Assembly (NCBI GenBank): GCA_022316685.1
Contig: JAKJHU010000381.1
Coordinates: 124,001-188,000 of the forward strand
DNA length: 64,000 bases
Source of the DNA: Progne subis subis
Lineage: Eukaryota; Chordata; Aves; Passeriformes; Hirundinidae
Reading direction: 5' to 3'
Position 1 is the stretch's first letter. Each line of letters starts with the position of its first letter. The notes under the pieces are model-generated. The model was not told where the DNA came from. It saw nothing but the letters and a program-made list of their open reading frames with translations, and searched no databases. Shown here piece after piece: positions 1 through 12,982 of this stretch. Both the position numbers and the translations under genes were made by a program.

Positions 1-2200
1 AGCAGCATCTTTTTTAAACATTCAGGGCATTGCAGCTTTTTCCTTGGAGTGATTCTACCTTGTCTGATCAGTCACCCCTGAAGTTTAATTACAATTCTTG
101 CTTTTCTCATGAGGATGGTTCATAAGATGTCGTAATATGGACTCCTTTATTTTGAAAGGAAATGACATCTCTGCCTCTAGAGGAAACTTGTTTCAGTTGT
201 TTTATGTATAATGCCTAGTCTGAAGTGAAATTCTCCTCAAACAGATCACTAAGTCCCTAGTAGCTGCTTGAAAGACAGCTGATGAACTAAGATGGAAGGA
301 TTCAAATACCTTCTGCTTGTGACACTGGGTGTGCCGGGGGACAGCACCCTCCTGGGGCTGCTGACCTGGCCACGTCCCTGCTGATCAATGGCTACTCCAC
401 AGAGAAGCTCCTCTTCCTCCACAGAGGTGGCTCTGGCTCTGCTTCAGGGTATGAAGGAAACTGACTAAAAGCTTCCTCTGGCTGTGTCATCTCCTGGACT
501 CTTTCCTGGCTCCGTGCAGCTCAAGCAGCCTTATTTGGCTGACTTAATTTTTTTTTTTTTCCTCCCCTTCTGTGCAGCAAGAGGGCCTCCCTGAATTTGT
601 ACAATAAAGCTGTTATCTGTGCTTAATCACTGTTCTGAGAACTACAATGGGGTTTGTTGAAAAGAACTCCAGTATTTCAACTCCTTGCATCTCTGTCATT
701 CCTGTCTCATTTCCCTTTTGTCTATTTGGTAAGTGATTCTACCAGAAACCAACCCCAGTGAGGAGTCTCTGCTGCTGTAGTCACACTGTGGGAAATCCAG
801 GCACACTACTGGAAAAGAGGAAATCTCTCTCTACCCAGGAATAATCCAGGGCAATTAACTGATGTGAATTAAGAGCAATAGTAAGCAGCCAGTTAATTGC
901 TTGCTTTTTCCTGGGGATATTTGGGAACAGCAGGGTATTTGCATAGTGCAGCCAATAATACTGAATTAAGAGTTTGTTTTTTTTCCCATCTGAAACTTCC
1001 AAACTAGGCTGAAGTCTCTAGGTTGATGGAAGGCTACTCTTTCAAGCACATCTTTGTAACATTCCTGTGGCTGTTTCTAGGTGGAGCATTCAAGTGTTTT
1101 GGAAGTTGTGGGCATAAAACCCACCCTTCTGAGTCCAGTAACTAATGCTGACTCTTAAGGTAATGTTTAAAGCAAATACTTGGTGGGGAGGTAGGAAGAG
1201 GCAGTCACTGGCAGGCTTGGTGGTTATAAGACCGCAGGATCATTTACAACTGTTCGGGGGTTTAGAACCTGAAATTGCAGAGGTTTGGGCCTTATATTGA
1301 CAAGAAACAATTATGGTTGAGCAACTGTGACTATCAATAGGTAGGTGACCTAGTGCTGCTTCCTTCCTGTGCAGCTGTGAAAGGATATATTCACTTCTAT
1401 GAATGTGTGATCTTCTAGTGCAGTAGTGGGGCAGTCAGAAACTCCTCACCTTTGTATAGCAGCTTGTTGAACTTAAATGGGGAAAAAACACCCTTTGAAG
1501 ATGTTCTTAAAGGCATGACTCCTGAAGAATGCTTTTTCCTAGCTGCTCTAACATCTTTGAGGCCCGAAGTAGTTGTTCTGAGGAACCTATTGAAAAATAC
1601 AAACTGTGAATGAAAACATTGACCAGTTCTCATCCTATTGCCAGGCTAGGGAATAGGAGTATTTGACCATGCTAGGCCTCTTTCCCTTTGGCTGTTGCTG
1701 GTTGATGAATAGCTATGGACAAGGGCACAGGAGTGCCCCTAAAGGAGGAATGAATGAAAAAGCTCTGAATCTGATCAGCTCTGTGGAGAAACATGTAATT
1801 AGGCAAGAATGAGTTGATGGACTAGAAGGAGGAAGAGACACTCCTTTCTCTGCCAGCTGAGATTCTGTGTAGAGTAAAATGAAATCTCAGAGTTCAGAAA
1901 GAATACCTGAAACGGTGAATCAAGTACCATGATATTCATGGTCCAGACTGAGCTGTATTCTTGCAAATTTCTAGTTCTCTTTGCCAGCTTGTTTGTTTCC
2001 TAGAGGAAGGCTTTTCAGGAGACAGAATTTTACTGTCTTTGAGTGTGAATACTGTAAAAACTTGCTTGTATTTTTTGTTGTCTTTTTTTCTTTTTTGGTG
2101 GGGGCAACGGGGTTGTTAAGTTGATATTGGAGAATTTTGCATGCAGCATATTAGAGAACAGTTATTCTGCCATTGTATGCCTTCCTATGTTCTTGAGATG
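1..2200. other. Intron-like / 5' flanking DNA, no gene recognised
   Basis: This AT-rich unique-looking sequence contains only short chance reading frames. It has no CpG-island-like block and no candidate for the first moesin coding exon. By position it is probably part of the large MSN intron 1 or its upstream flank; this is inference from the order of exons downstream. Confidence 0.5.
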
Positions 2201-2260
2201 GAATCATAGAATCAGTTTGGTTGAAAAAGACCTTTGAGTCCAGCTGTAAACTGATGACTT
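2201..2260 (-). repeat. CR1 LINE 3'-end fragment
   Basis: The + strand reads gaatcatagaatcag followed by a run resembling the avian CR1 phrase about a pinned 'gaccttt...gagtccagc'. This is the reverse complement of the CR1 3' terminus with its octamer (ATTCTRTG) tail, so the element points to the - strand. It is short and diverged, a typical 5'-truncated CR1 insertion. Confidence 0.65.
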
Positions 2261-2501
2261 TCTGCAGCCATGAACCATTCTTGTCTGTATGTATATCACT
2301 GGTTTGTACTGTTTTCCTTTGTAGGCCCTTATCAGAGCATTTTTTCCTCTCTTGTTGGGAATCTAGTTATGGTGGTGAAGTGACTTAGTACAGGAAAAAC
2401 CTGCCATTGCAATTTGATCGATCACTTAGTCACAGCATTTAATAAATGTATTTGGTTTTATATAACATTGGGTAATAAAGCATAGAATTCTAGGCTAACT
2501 A

Positions 2502-2598
2502 ATGAAATTCTGGGTTAAATTTTTCCTTGCCATAGCTTTTCAACTGTACAGTACAGTTGAAAAGCTATGGCAAGGAAAAATTTAGCCCAGAATTCCAT
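2502..2598. repeat. Near-perfect 97-bp palindrome (two 48-bp arms)
   Basis: The left arm (2502-2549) and right arm (2551-2598) are reverse complements with about two mismatches, around a single A at 2550. The core reads aactgtac-a-gtacagtt. Outside the arms complementarity stops abruptly. The DNA or its transcript could fold into a long hairpin. It carries no recognised LTR, SINE or MITE signature; a template-switch mutation or an assembly fold-back are the simplest origins. Confidence 0.9.
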
Positions 2599-3194
2599 TG
2601 TGCTTGGTTACAGTGCAAAAACTGAGCTGCCAGAGAAATTGCTAGGATGAAGTGTCAAGATGCTTGATATCTTCCATCCCCCAGAGGTGTGGCTATTCAT
2701 TCATAATGTCTCTATAAATATGGCATAGATTTTTTTTTTTTAATTCACTTTTCCAGAACAGCATACTCAGCAAAAAAAAAAAAAAATTAGTTCATCAATA
2801 TGCTAAATGTCTTCTCAGGCAGTTTTCTGGATGGACAAGAGGATTTTGGTTGTGTGTATATATTTTTTTCTCTGTTAAAATCCAGAACTTGATATCTTCC
2901 TGACAATTGTAGTCTACAGGACTTGCAGAATGTCAGCAAATGGTTCTGAAGCCACACTGTAAGAAATAAGATAGTTCCACTGCTGACAAATTCAAGCAAT
3001 ATCAGGTTGCCCAGTAAGAAAGTCGTAATGCAAAACCCACCCAATACTTGGTGGTTCAATACATCTTCTTATATGAAAAGAATCCTACTAGTCCTATTAG
3101 AAATGAGAGAAGGAGGGATTTGTACATACATATTAAAAGTAAGGATTTGCTTACAGATCATTAAGTAGACACTTTAATGAAGATAATATCTTTG

Positions 3195-3985
3195 GACTGG
3201 CTGTGTTTGATGCCCCCCAGGGTGTGTTTTGCCCTCTTGTCTACAAGGGCACAGTGCTGGTTCCTCTTGGGCCTGCTGCTGACCAGCGCTCTCAGATCCC
3301 TTTCTGCAGGGCTGCTTTCCTGCTACTCCTCTCCCAATTTGGACTTGTGCCTGGTATTACTCTGCTCCATGTGCAGAATCTGGCATTTGTTCTTTTTAAA
3401 TTTTATGCCACTGATCAATCATGCTCTGATTTATCTAGACACCTTTGAAAGACCTTGTGTCCTTTGAGAGAGTCAACAGCGCACCCAGTGCTGGTATTGT
3501 CAGTTCCTTTGCTAATGGTGTATTCAGCTCCTGCAATCCAAATCATTGATAAAAATACTGAGCTGCACTGGCCCTATCATGGAGACCTGGGGAACATCAC
3601 TGGTGACTGGTTGCCAGCCAGACACAGCCCCGTTCCCTGCAACCCTCTGAGCCCTGCTGCCACTGGTTCTTCATCCAGCACACTGAACTTCCTTATCTTG
3701 CCACTGAACAACTTGTCCAGAAGGATGCTGTGAGAGACAGTATCAAAAGCTTTACTAAAATACTGAAAAACTACATCCACGACCTTTCCTTCATCCATTG
3801 AGTGGGTGACCTTATTGTAGAAGGATACCAAATTAGTTACAGCTTTCCCTTCATGAGCCCATGTGGGCTGTGCCTGGTGACTGCATTGTCTTTTAAATAT
3901 TTTAATGTCCTTTAAATGCCTTTCAGTAGCACTCAGTAACTTGGTTAATCTAATTACTCTCTGACTAATAAAACAGATCTTCAAG
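3195..3985 (-). repeat. CR1 LINE fragment with reverse-transcriptase remnant
   Basis: The whole stretch follows the antisense of the avian CR1 consensus. On the - strand, about 3900-3630 translates to a non-LTR RT segment with a recognisable A-box neighbourhood (VDVV...FSKAFDTVSHSILLDKL). In CR1 the acidic residue sits just before FSKAFD; here the preceding residues read FQY, so the catalytic Asp appears lost. Sequence further downstream on the - strand, to about 3195, matches the later CR1 ORF2 and 3' region in degraded form. The copy has many frame breaks and is a dead, 5'-truncated LINE in intronic DNA. Confidence 0.8.
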
Positions 3986-5721
3986 AAAGCAAAATTGCCT
4001 GGAAAGATTGAAAGAAACTTGCTTATATTGTAGCTTATAGTGCAGCTGAGACAATAGAATACTTGGTGTCTAAACAATAAAAACATGCAGTATTGTGACT
4101 GGTTTGGTGTATGGTTTGTGTGTGTTTTGTTTTTAAAATCAACAAAGTTATTCTTTTGGATGTCACTAGATTATATTACTCATTGTTTTCATATGTTCCT
4201 CTAAATTTTGACAGCAGTCATTAATGGAGACACTGCACAGCAGGCATAAGAAGGCTGCTGCTCTAGTGTGTTGTTTGTTACTACTGTATGTTACATCCAA
4301 ATGTTAAGAAATGTCTATGGTGTGTGAGATGAGATTGAAAGCTTAAGCATCAATAACTTGTTTTGCCAACATCTTGTTTATTTCATTTGTTTCTACCTGT
4401 ATCTCAATATTAAGGAACCATAAAATGGCTTTTGAAAGTGTCTGATTAACTTCATTTGTTTTTTTGGATAGACAATGAAAGTTTCAGCTGAGATGTATTG
4501 AATCCAGGGTCTGTCTAAATTCAGTGTTTTGTGGCTACAGTTATCCTCCTACAGTGAAAAATCAGGATCTGAGCTTGCCTAAAGTTGAGAAACCTGGTTT
4601 ATTCTGTTACTGAAAATGTGCTGTTTGAACAACTGGATTTTTATTGCGGTATCCGTAATTTTCACTAAGGCACACTCAACATGTGAATTTGTTTGCATCG
4701 GTGAAATACTGGAAGCAGAGAGCAGTAAAATTATTATGTTCTATCACTTCACTATTCACAATCCCCTAGACAACCAGAAGCTGCTGTATGAACTGTTAGA
4801 CATGACTGTTCATTTTGTGAGCCGTCTCAAAAACTCTTAAAGTTACTGGTAATTTGAACAATGGGGTCAGAAAAGACCAGTATTACTAAAAATGTCAGGA
4901 AGCTCCAAGTCCATGGTTGGGACTGTGGAAGGCTTGAAGAGTGTTATAATTCAACACCATGAAATGCTTTATTGCTAAGCCAAGAAAACATTTTGTGAAG
5001 TGATGTCTTAGTCCTCCAGCCTGTAGCTCCATTGTGCTGATTTTGTTACAGAAGCTGGACTAACTTATTCTTTGCTATAATACTGAGGTGACATTCTTTG
5101 TTGCTATGGTATAGTCCTTCACCTCAAAAACTACTGAGGAACCCCTCTTACCCGAAGTTGGTATTGAAAAAACCCAAGTATTGACTTAATATTTTTTGGT
5201 TTGCTTGAAACGCTAAACTGCACCTGAAATTGATAGTGTTCTGACCCAGCCACAACAAACTAGGAAGCATCAAGTTCCTGAAAATTCATTTTCTTGCTCT
5301 ACTTGTAATGGCTTGCTGCTGAATGTGTCTTGGGCTTTGTGAAATCTATAGACACCAATGTCTTCTGCACTGTACACCTGGGGTTCTGTGTTGACAGCCA
5401 TACACGCAGAAGTGCAAATCTCAAAAACCTCCAACTTAGGATTTTTATTTTTCCTTTATCTTGCTCTGTGGTTTGTTACTAGCATCTCAAATTGAAGGGT
5501 GACTGCAAGAGGCAATGCAATATATTATGCTCAGTTTGAATACCCTTTTGCACATCCAGCAGTTTAGTGTAGAGATCTTTTTTTGGAAGACAGTCCATGT
5601 CAGCATTTTCAACTGTAAGAATATATCAGTATAGTAGTATTGCCTTGAATCTACCAAAAGACAGAGAAAATAGGACTAAGTAACTTCCAAATCACTAAAA
5701 GATCAGACCAATCTGAACAGT
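3986..5721. other. Intron-like DNA, nothing recognised
   Basis: AT-rich sequence with only short ORFs (the 74-codon frame at 4616 shows no family resemblance or splice support). No repeats or RNA genes were recognised. Confidence 0.4.
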
Positions 5722-5726
5722 ACTTG

Positions 5727-6805
5727 TGTCCTGGTTTAGGGACAAATTTGGGAGAAAACCCCTGAATGGGATCCCTCTGGGGAGCAAACCCAAATGGCCC
5801 CTCCCTCCAACCAGTCTGGTAAAAAACTTCTTCTTTTACCTTGGAGAAAAGTGGAAAAAACTATTTTACTTAACAAACAAAGTGCATACAAATACAAAGA
5901 ATGAATAGTGTGTGTCACCCTGGTTTTTCTGAGTTTTTTAAAGCCTTTTGATTGTTCATAAAATGGAGTCAGACCTTTTAGCTACTGTACAATATTAGGA
6001 GCAGTTTCTACCTTTTTCTCACAGATGTAACATAAACAAATCCTTTGTTTTTCATTCTCTGTCCTTTGTTTGCATATTTCTAACCTGAAAATAATTGTAA
6101 CTGACAGTTGGTCTGGCCATTCGGCTGGGAGGTGAAAACTCCAGAAGCCAATCTTTAGCCAGACCCACAAATGTATAAAAAGTAAGAAATAAACAGGCAG
6201 GGGGCTTTTCGGCCTTGGCGCAGCCTTGTGTTCTCTGAGAGGAACCCTCTGCCCTGTGAAATTTCTCGTCTCCGTGTGATTGCTTTGCGTATCCCGATCA
6301 CAAATATGAAACAATAAAACCTCTCGTTCTGGAGTGAGATGGCAAATTGAGAAAGTTCTTGCCATAGGTGTAGCTTGACTCTCTCTCAGTCTCTCATCAG
6401 TCCCAGTCTCTCCAGCACTGCTGGAAAATGCTGAGGTCCAGGCCCCGGTGGGCCGCAGGTGCAAGCCCCCAGTGCTCCCCTGGGTTTTTTCAGTCCAGAG
6501 CAGGTTTAAGCAGTTCCAAGAAAAAAAAAAAACCAAAAAAAAAAAAAAAAAAAAACAGTCCAGGGAACTTCTCTGCCCTAGCTAGCTGAAACTAAAAGCA
6601 AAAAGATCTCTGTCCTGCAGTCTCTCCAAGCCTCCGCCGAACACCCAGTCCAAAGAAGAATGTGTAGGAGTCAGGCAGTTTTCTCAAAACAAAATCCGCG
6701 CTTCTCCTTGCTCTTAGAACCAGTCTTAAAGGCACAGAATTCAATATATAGCACAAACAGAACAGACGATTGGGGATACAAGCATCTTAAAGTCACCCTA
6801 GGGCA
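5727..6805 (-). mobile_element. Family D LTR, interrupted by a nested family C LTR
   Basis: On the + strand the element starts TGTCCTGGTTT and ends in CCCTAGGGCA. It matches the reverse complement of the complete D copy at 60454-61097. It is flanked by an exact 5-bp duplication ACTTG (5722-5726 and 6806-6810), so it is a true solo LTR integration. The D sequence is split: 5727-5912 and 6303-6805 are D, and 5913-6302 is a later family C LTR. A long A run lies at about 6521-6555. Chance ORFs here, such as the 184-codon - strand frame at 5982-6536, cross element boundaries and are not genes. Confidence 0.9.
5913..6302 (+). mobile_element. Family C solo LTR nested in the family D LTR
   Basis: This 390-bp element begins TGTCACCCTGG and ends GATCACA. 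It is homologous to the inverted copies at 7035-7431 and 36001-36395. A TATA-like box (tgtataaaaag, about 6171) and an AATAAA (about 6188-6193) sit in the order expected of U3-R. The flanking hexamers are AGTGTG (5907-5912) and AATATG (6303-6308); the intact D copy reads AATATG-like at this site, so the left duplication has mutated at two positions. Confidence 0.85.
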
Positions 6806-7034
6806 ACTTGCTTCAGCATCATGCACAGGAAATACAATGCTATCTTAGTGTTTGTTCTGACAAGTGCTAAATAATCAAGTAAAAATCTGACAGAAGGCTG
6901 TCCTGCTCCTTTGCTGCTTCAAGTTCTGACAGATTTAATACATAGGCTTTGTTGCTTGCTCTATACTTGATTCACCTCTTTGCAGTCTCTTTTGCCCCTA
7001 AGTGCCAAATGTATCTTAATCAGAGGTGACCAGC

Positions 7035-7431
7035 TGTCACCGAGACACACAAAGAAGTCACACGCAGACAAATATTTTGCAAAGCAGAGGTGCTTCCAGA
7101 TCCCAGCTCCTGCTGAGAGAGCGGAGAGAGAAGGAAGACTGCCTCTTTGTTTATTCTTTACTTTTTATACATTTATGGGTCTGGCAGAAGATTGGCTTTT
7201 TGGGGTTTCCACCCCTCAGCCTCAATGGCTAGACCAACTGTCCGTTACAGTTGTTTTTCAGGTTAGAATTATGCAAACAAAGGACAAGGAATGAAAAACA
7301 AAGCATTTGTTTATATTACATCTGTGGGAAAGATAGAAAAACTGCTCTAACATTGTACAGTAGCTAAAGGATCTGACTCCATTATGAAACTCAAAAGGCT
7401 AAATAAAAAACTCAGAAAAACCAGGGTAACA
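7035..7431 (-). mobile_element. Family C solo LTR
   Basis: A 397-bp LTR, antisense relative to the 5913 copy. The + strand starts TGTCACCGAG and ends GGGTAACA. An exact 6-bp target duplication ACCAGC flanks it (7029-7034 and 7432-7437), as expected for class II (ERVK-like) integration. The - strand has a TATA-like box (in + as ttttatac) and AATAAA (+ tttatt at 7150-7155). No internal coding sequence remains. Confidence 0.9.
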
Positions 7432-7437
7432 ACCAGC

Positions 7438-10400
7438 CACTTCTTTCATGGCTAAATTTTGAATGTCTTTAATATTGCAAAATAATGCTTGGTGTGTTTG
7501 TTTTTTTTTTTCCTCTATAGAATATCTTGGACCATGTGCTGCATTGCTCTGTCCTTTCAAGTTTTTCCTTGTCTTTTTACAAATAGCTTTGTGCAAATGC
7601 TCTGGACTCAGAAAAGTTTGGCATAGAGGATTTTCCCGTTTAATGCTTTTACCGTATTCTGATGATAGCTTTGGTTTGGCAGCGTTTGGAAGGATTTGAA
7701 AATAATTGTGATCTGAGAGGATTCAGACAGTCTTATAAACCAAGTGATTTTGCTGGTCTGCCATTCCCTTAGAGAAAGATGGGTGCTTAGATGCATTAAT
7801 GTGGATCTATCCATATCCACAACACTCCATAACATCTCTGTAGAGGAGAATCAAGGATGTATATATTGAAAATGCAATTCATGTAAGGAAATTACTCTTG
7901 CCCACTTGATACAAGAAGCCTGTTTATGTTAATAAGTTTCACTTGACCACTGACATTCCTGGGCATTCAGCAATGTCTTCATCAATGCATCTAGGTCTTA
8001 GGTGTTAGCTGAAGTTTATCAGGCTTTCTTTGTAAAATAGCCCCATTTCAAACAGTGTATTTCAAAAAGTGTATGAATATGAACCCAAGAGTGTGGATTT
8101 AATTGCAGCCTTGAATGAACTAAATCAACTTGGTTGCTTGCTTGAGAGCTTTGATGGTTTGCTGCCACTGTAAAGTTTTGCATCAGTTCTGTTCTGAAAT
8201 TCAACAGAAAATGGGGTTAATGGCACGTATATATGTGGCTTGATGGTCAAACTCACCAAGGGGTTGTGTATCAGAGCTGCTGCAAAGGATAAAGCTGGTA
8301 TGCCTGGGAGTGAGGAATAAGAGTGATTCAATAGCTTGGTCCATTTTGTCCAGTTGTACCCAAAAAGCCATCTTGCCCTTTCTCTTCTATGGCCTGTAGC
8401 AGTGCCCCTGTGTAAATGTAGTGAACAGGACCAATGAAATTATTCTGCTGGAGAAAATAATGGAAGAGTTATTCCCACCCTGATTCATCTTTTTGAATTT
8501 CTGCTTGTGGTGTAGTTGTGGAGTACAAGAATGAACCCAGAGAAGTGATTGGAAGGGTGCAGGTTGTTTAGGATGGCTTCCTGTGTGGTGGATACAGACA
8601 CTGCATGTGCTGTGTCACTGCTCTCCTCAGCTCCTGTGCCCCTTCAGGAACCTTTTGGAACATGAGGTTCTGTGTCATGGTGGTGTAGCTACTCTCCTTT
8701 GTATTAGGAAAGCTCAAATGCTTGAACTAGACAGAGCTTAAAATAACAAAGAATACTTCAGCAATTCAGAAGCTGGTTTTTTATAAATTCTGGACAGTCC
8801 CAACAGGACTATTTAAAATCTAAAATAGGTTAGTGGTAAGGGAAGCAAATATGGATGGGGAAACTGAATATTAAAATGAAGTGTAGAACTGAGCCATTTA
8901 GGGGAAATCCTGTGTATTAGGGAACTATGACCTAAATAGATATGAAAATGCAGCCAGCCTAAATGAGACCCTGTACTGAAAGGAAGTTGCAGGATTTGTC
9001 TAGCGGGCTGGAAATGATAAAGCGGAAAATCACAGGATGATGAAACAGCTTTAGCTCATACTTGACTGTGCATGTAGTTAAATTTGGAGGCATGGCTCAT
9101 AGTCTGGGCAGTCAGATCCCACAGTAAGACTATGTTCTAGCTCTTAGAAGTCTGGCCATTGTTCAGAGGTTCAGTGAGGGCTGTGAGCTGGCCAAGAACT
9201 TGATGTGCCACACCCAGGCCATGCTCTGGATGTCTAGAACAGACAGCCCTGTGTTCAACTCCTCTCTCTGTAACAGAGTTAAACTGCTAGGAATCTCTTA
9301 GTTGAAGGACAGAGGGAAGCACATGAAACAGATAAGCTTGCTCTGACTTTTTATCTAAATGTGAGTCCTTTAGAGGAAGAGCTTGGCCACAGCAGTTACT
9401 TTTATGATTTCTTCCCTGTGGAAAGTGTCTTTTGCCCTTGATTCCAAGTCACCTCTGAAACAATTCTTAACTGCAGGTGAATTTAGAGACCTTTACATAG
9501 GGACTGAGTATTTAGTCTAGCTCATAAACCTCAAGTATTTACTGTACATGTGATACCTCAATGCAGGTCACACTTGTCTTGTTAGCATCCTGTCTTGATC
9601 TTGTTTTGAGCTCCTTCCAGCAAAGTAGGTGCTTGTGATTTTGGCAGACATTCACTGGCTGCTATGTTTGGAAAGCTCATTGGCTTTTTAGGAACATATC
9701 TTGGCTGATCGGCCCCTAGAACTGGGTCTTTGCAACCGTTAAATGGTTCTGGGAAATTCCCTGCCCTTGGCTTGAGCATGGAAGGGGAAGAACTGGACTA
9801 AGGGGAGGTTGGGGTGGGGGGGAAAGTTTCCTTCTAAGAGCATTCTCAGAAAACCTGAAGTGCCTCTGATGGTGGTAGGGAGTGCAAAGACTGTTTTGCT
9901 GATCGAGTGACTGCAGTCACAGCCAGGATCATAACACCTTTGTGTGGTGTACAACACAAGGAGGGTGGCACAAAACACTTGTTTGTAACCTGTGAGTAGG
10001 ATTGCCTGGGAGGAGCACACAGTGTGAGGAATGTTACCCATACCACTGCTGACATTCAAACATGCCCACTGCCTGCTAACCGCCCTTAGGTTGAAGAGCT
10101 TTAGCAGGGAATATGGTTAAGCTCTGACATGTGAAGTACAACTACCAACTCTACTATTAGTGTGCAGAGCCCATAATAGGTGTGTATATTTCTCCAGAGA
10201 AAAGCTCTTCTAACAGGCACAAAAAAAAAGGTGTTTACAAAACCAGCAACCTCACCAAAACAAAACCCAAAGCTTCACAGATTGTAAAAGTTGAATGATG
10301 GCAACTGCATGTTGCTAAATTTTGCTTCAAGTTTTACCTCCTGATCCAGATGTTGTGGAAAAGGGGTCAGGGATTTTCCCCACGGTATTTTAATTTCCTT

Positions 10401-10854
10401 CTGGGTTTTGAATAGTAAAGGATGTTCTCTCTAAGCAGCTCAAACAACAGGTACAAAAATAGTTATTCCAAGGGCTTCTTCAAACTGACTAAAGAAACAG
10501 AAAATGGCAATGTTAATTACTTGGAACAGCTACAGGAAAGCAAAGGGAGGTGCATGAAGAATCTATTTATGGAAGAGGAAATGACAAAAATAAAGGAATT
10601 GACCCGTTGCACAAGGTTGGGAGTAAGTAGTGTAATAAGTTGCATACAAGTATCCAGTCTTGACTGTAAATGTGGGGATCCATCCATGGCTGCTTCTACT
10701 GCCTTAGTACTCTCATCTTGCAACTTCTTTCCTCTGAGTGAAACTTGTTTGCTCTCTGGAGAGGATGACAAGCTGTTAGTAAACACGGTGTTGAAACACC
10801 ATTGGTGAGCTATGACTGGTTGAAAAGTAAGGAATTACATTTAAGTAGCTCTAA
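7438..10854. other. Intron-like DNA, nothing recognised
   Basis: Low-GC unique-looking DNA. ORFs of 60-106 codons occur on both strands without homology that I recognise, and none overlap a plausible exon with consensus splice sites and a familiar domain. Confidence 0.4.
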
Positions 10855-10859
10855 TCTGG

Positions 10860-12475
10860 TGTCATGGATTAACACAACTTGGTTTTAGTTAAAGAGGAAC
10901 ACTGCCCTGTAAGGACCTGTTAATTTCCTGTGGAAAGGACAGGCACCTATCAGAGGCCAATTTTTAGATATTGACATATTGTGGGACCACTGAGGAAGCT
11001 GGATGCATCTTTGTGAATACACATATATATATAGAGTGGAGCCGGGAACTTTCTCTCTTCCTTCTGGCTTGCCAGCAGGTAACGCCAGCTGGGCTTGCAG
11101 GGCCAGGCCTCACTGCCCCACCGGGCTTGCAGGGCCAGGCCCTGGCTGGGCCCCAGTAGCAGCTGCCAGCAGGGGATGGACAGTTATGGCTACTAACATC
11201 TAGCCAACTTTAAAGATTGTCCTAGCAGCTGCCTGTGCCACTAGCCAGGGGAGATGTTTCACACCCCCCCCCCCCCACCTGGCCCTCAGAAGCAGCCCCG
11301 AGCTGCCTGGGCTGGACCACCCCAGATGAGACCAGGGGGGTGGGCAGGAGGCACCTACGATCCTGGTGGCTGAGATTCCTGATTGCCTGGGCCACTACTA
11401 TCTCCCAGCTATCTCCTCCCCTCCCTCACCAGCACAGCTTTTGAAATCTGACACTGTGAGCCGAAGCCCCAGGGAGAGAGGAACCTGGGCGAGATATTAA
11501 CTCTTTCCTTGCACAGATGAAACTTCCAAAGCCCTAACCCTTCTCTGAGTGAGAGGAAAGGGACAGAATGAATGTGGAGAAGACACAGCATGAGATGGAA
11601 GTCAGTGAAGAGAGAGTGAAAGACTAATTGGGAGAAGGGATTTGAGGAGTTGCCATTTTAGACTGGACTTCTCTTATGAGCCATGGTAATGAACTGCAAT
11701 ATATTAGAATAATCCGTTAAACTGTGGGAAAAAAAATGCATTTTGGGGAGATGATTATTCAGATTTGTGGATTTGAGCAAAGGTATCTGTGATGGACTGA
11801 GTGAATATTGAACTAGTAGCTGTGATCCTGTGATCCCATGAGATGTTTGAACAGAGAGATGAGATAAGAAGCCCTCTGTGCCAGTGAAGAAGTGAAAAGA
11901 GATCTCTGTTCTGGAGATGAAGAAAATCCTTTGCCTTTGGAGTTGCTTATCTTTAAAATGACATCCCCAAAGCATCCGTGACCCATATGCCACTGATGGG
12001 AAACTGCTAATGGGAGGGGAATTCACAGTTTACAGAGTTTTTCCTGGGTAGCTGCAGGTTCATGACATGGGAGCCACCAAAGGACTGTTTCTTGTGGTGA
12101 TGTTGCCATGGAAGTTCTAAGAGAGACTCCTCTCCCAAAGAACTAATGAAAGATTATTTTTAAATGGTGAAACTGACTGAAAATCACAGGTTTTATCTCT
12201 TTATGTTGTTAGTGTGAAAGTGAACAATTTGTAGGGAGGGAGAGGTGTCTTTAAAAGTTTCATTATGATTCTCATTTTCTTCTTTTAGTGTGTGTTAATA
12301 AATATATTTTTATACCTTTTAAGATTTGGGCCTGATTTGCTTTTCTCCTAATCCTATCTCACAGCAGAGTTCTGGTGAACATTCAAAACCACTGCACTAA
12401 ATTTGGTAAACAAAGGCGAACGTGAAACCATTACATGATTGGTGATTCTGCCCGGTTTCGAACTAAACCATCACA
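10860..12475 (+). mobile_element. Family L long solo LTR (copy A)
   Basis: A 1616-bp element starting TGTCATGGATT and ending CCATCACA. Flanking pentamers are TCTGG (10855-10859) and CCTGG (12476-12480), one mismatch. A GC-rich segment follows the U3-like start (about 11040-11440, with a C run near 11265-11277). A late AATAAA is at 12297-12302, followed by a T-rich tract and a conserved terminal block containing 'gcccggttt'. It is colinear with copies at 16572, 25799 and 53124(-). No conserved ORF is shared among copies, so I read it as an unusually long noncoding LTR. Confidence 0.85.
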
Positions 12476-12480
12476 CCTGG

Positions 12481-12977
12481 AAACATCATTAATGATTTTG
12501 GAAGCCATGCTATGTAGGCAGTAGGGGAATTTTAATAATAGTTTTGAATTAATAACTTTGTAGTAGTCTTTGTAAAGTAGAACCTTTGTTCCTGAAAAGT
12601 TTGCCTGCCCAAATCAGATCACTAATTGAATTGGGTAAATGATACCTCCAGAGTTCTAAAATGTGGAGTTCTTCAGCCCTATGGAACCAGCATTGGCATA
12701 GCCCTGGCTTTGAGTGCTTGTGCAGTGCACTTATGAGTGCTAATGAAGCAAGGTGCTTCCAGAGCAGTGAAACATTGATTATGAGAAAACTGCAAAGCTG
12801 GGGCAGGGTGAGTGAGTGAAAGCATGTAAAGTAAGGCAACTGCAAACAACAGACCCCTTGCATGAGGAGTAGACTTTTTTGAAGTTCTCTTGTGAAGTCT
12901 GTGAATGTGGTTTGAAGGAGACCTAATTTTCTAGAGAAACTGTCCTTGAGGGTAATAAATCTGACTCTCCACCATTT
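12481..12977. other. Spacer between LTR elements
   Basis: About 500 bp of non-repeat-like sequence between copy A and the next LTR-like element. Nothing recognised. Confidence 0.35.
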
Positions 12978-12982
12978 GAGAG

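Noticed and set aside
5982..6536. A 184-codon - strand ORF
   Set aside because: It spans the junction of the nested C and D LTRs and has no protein-like features.
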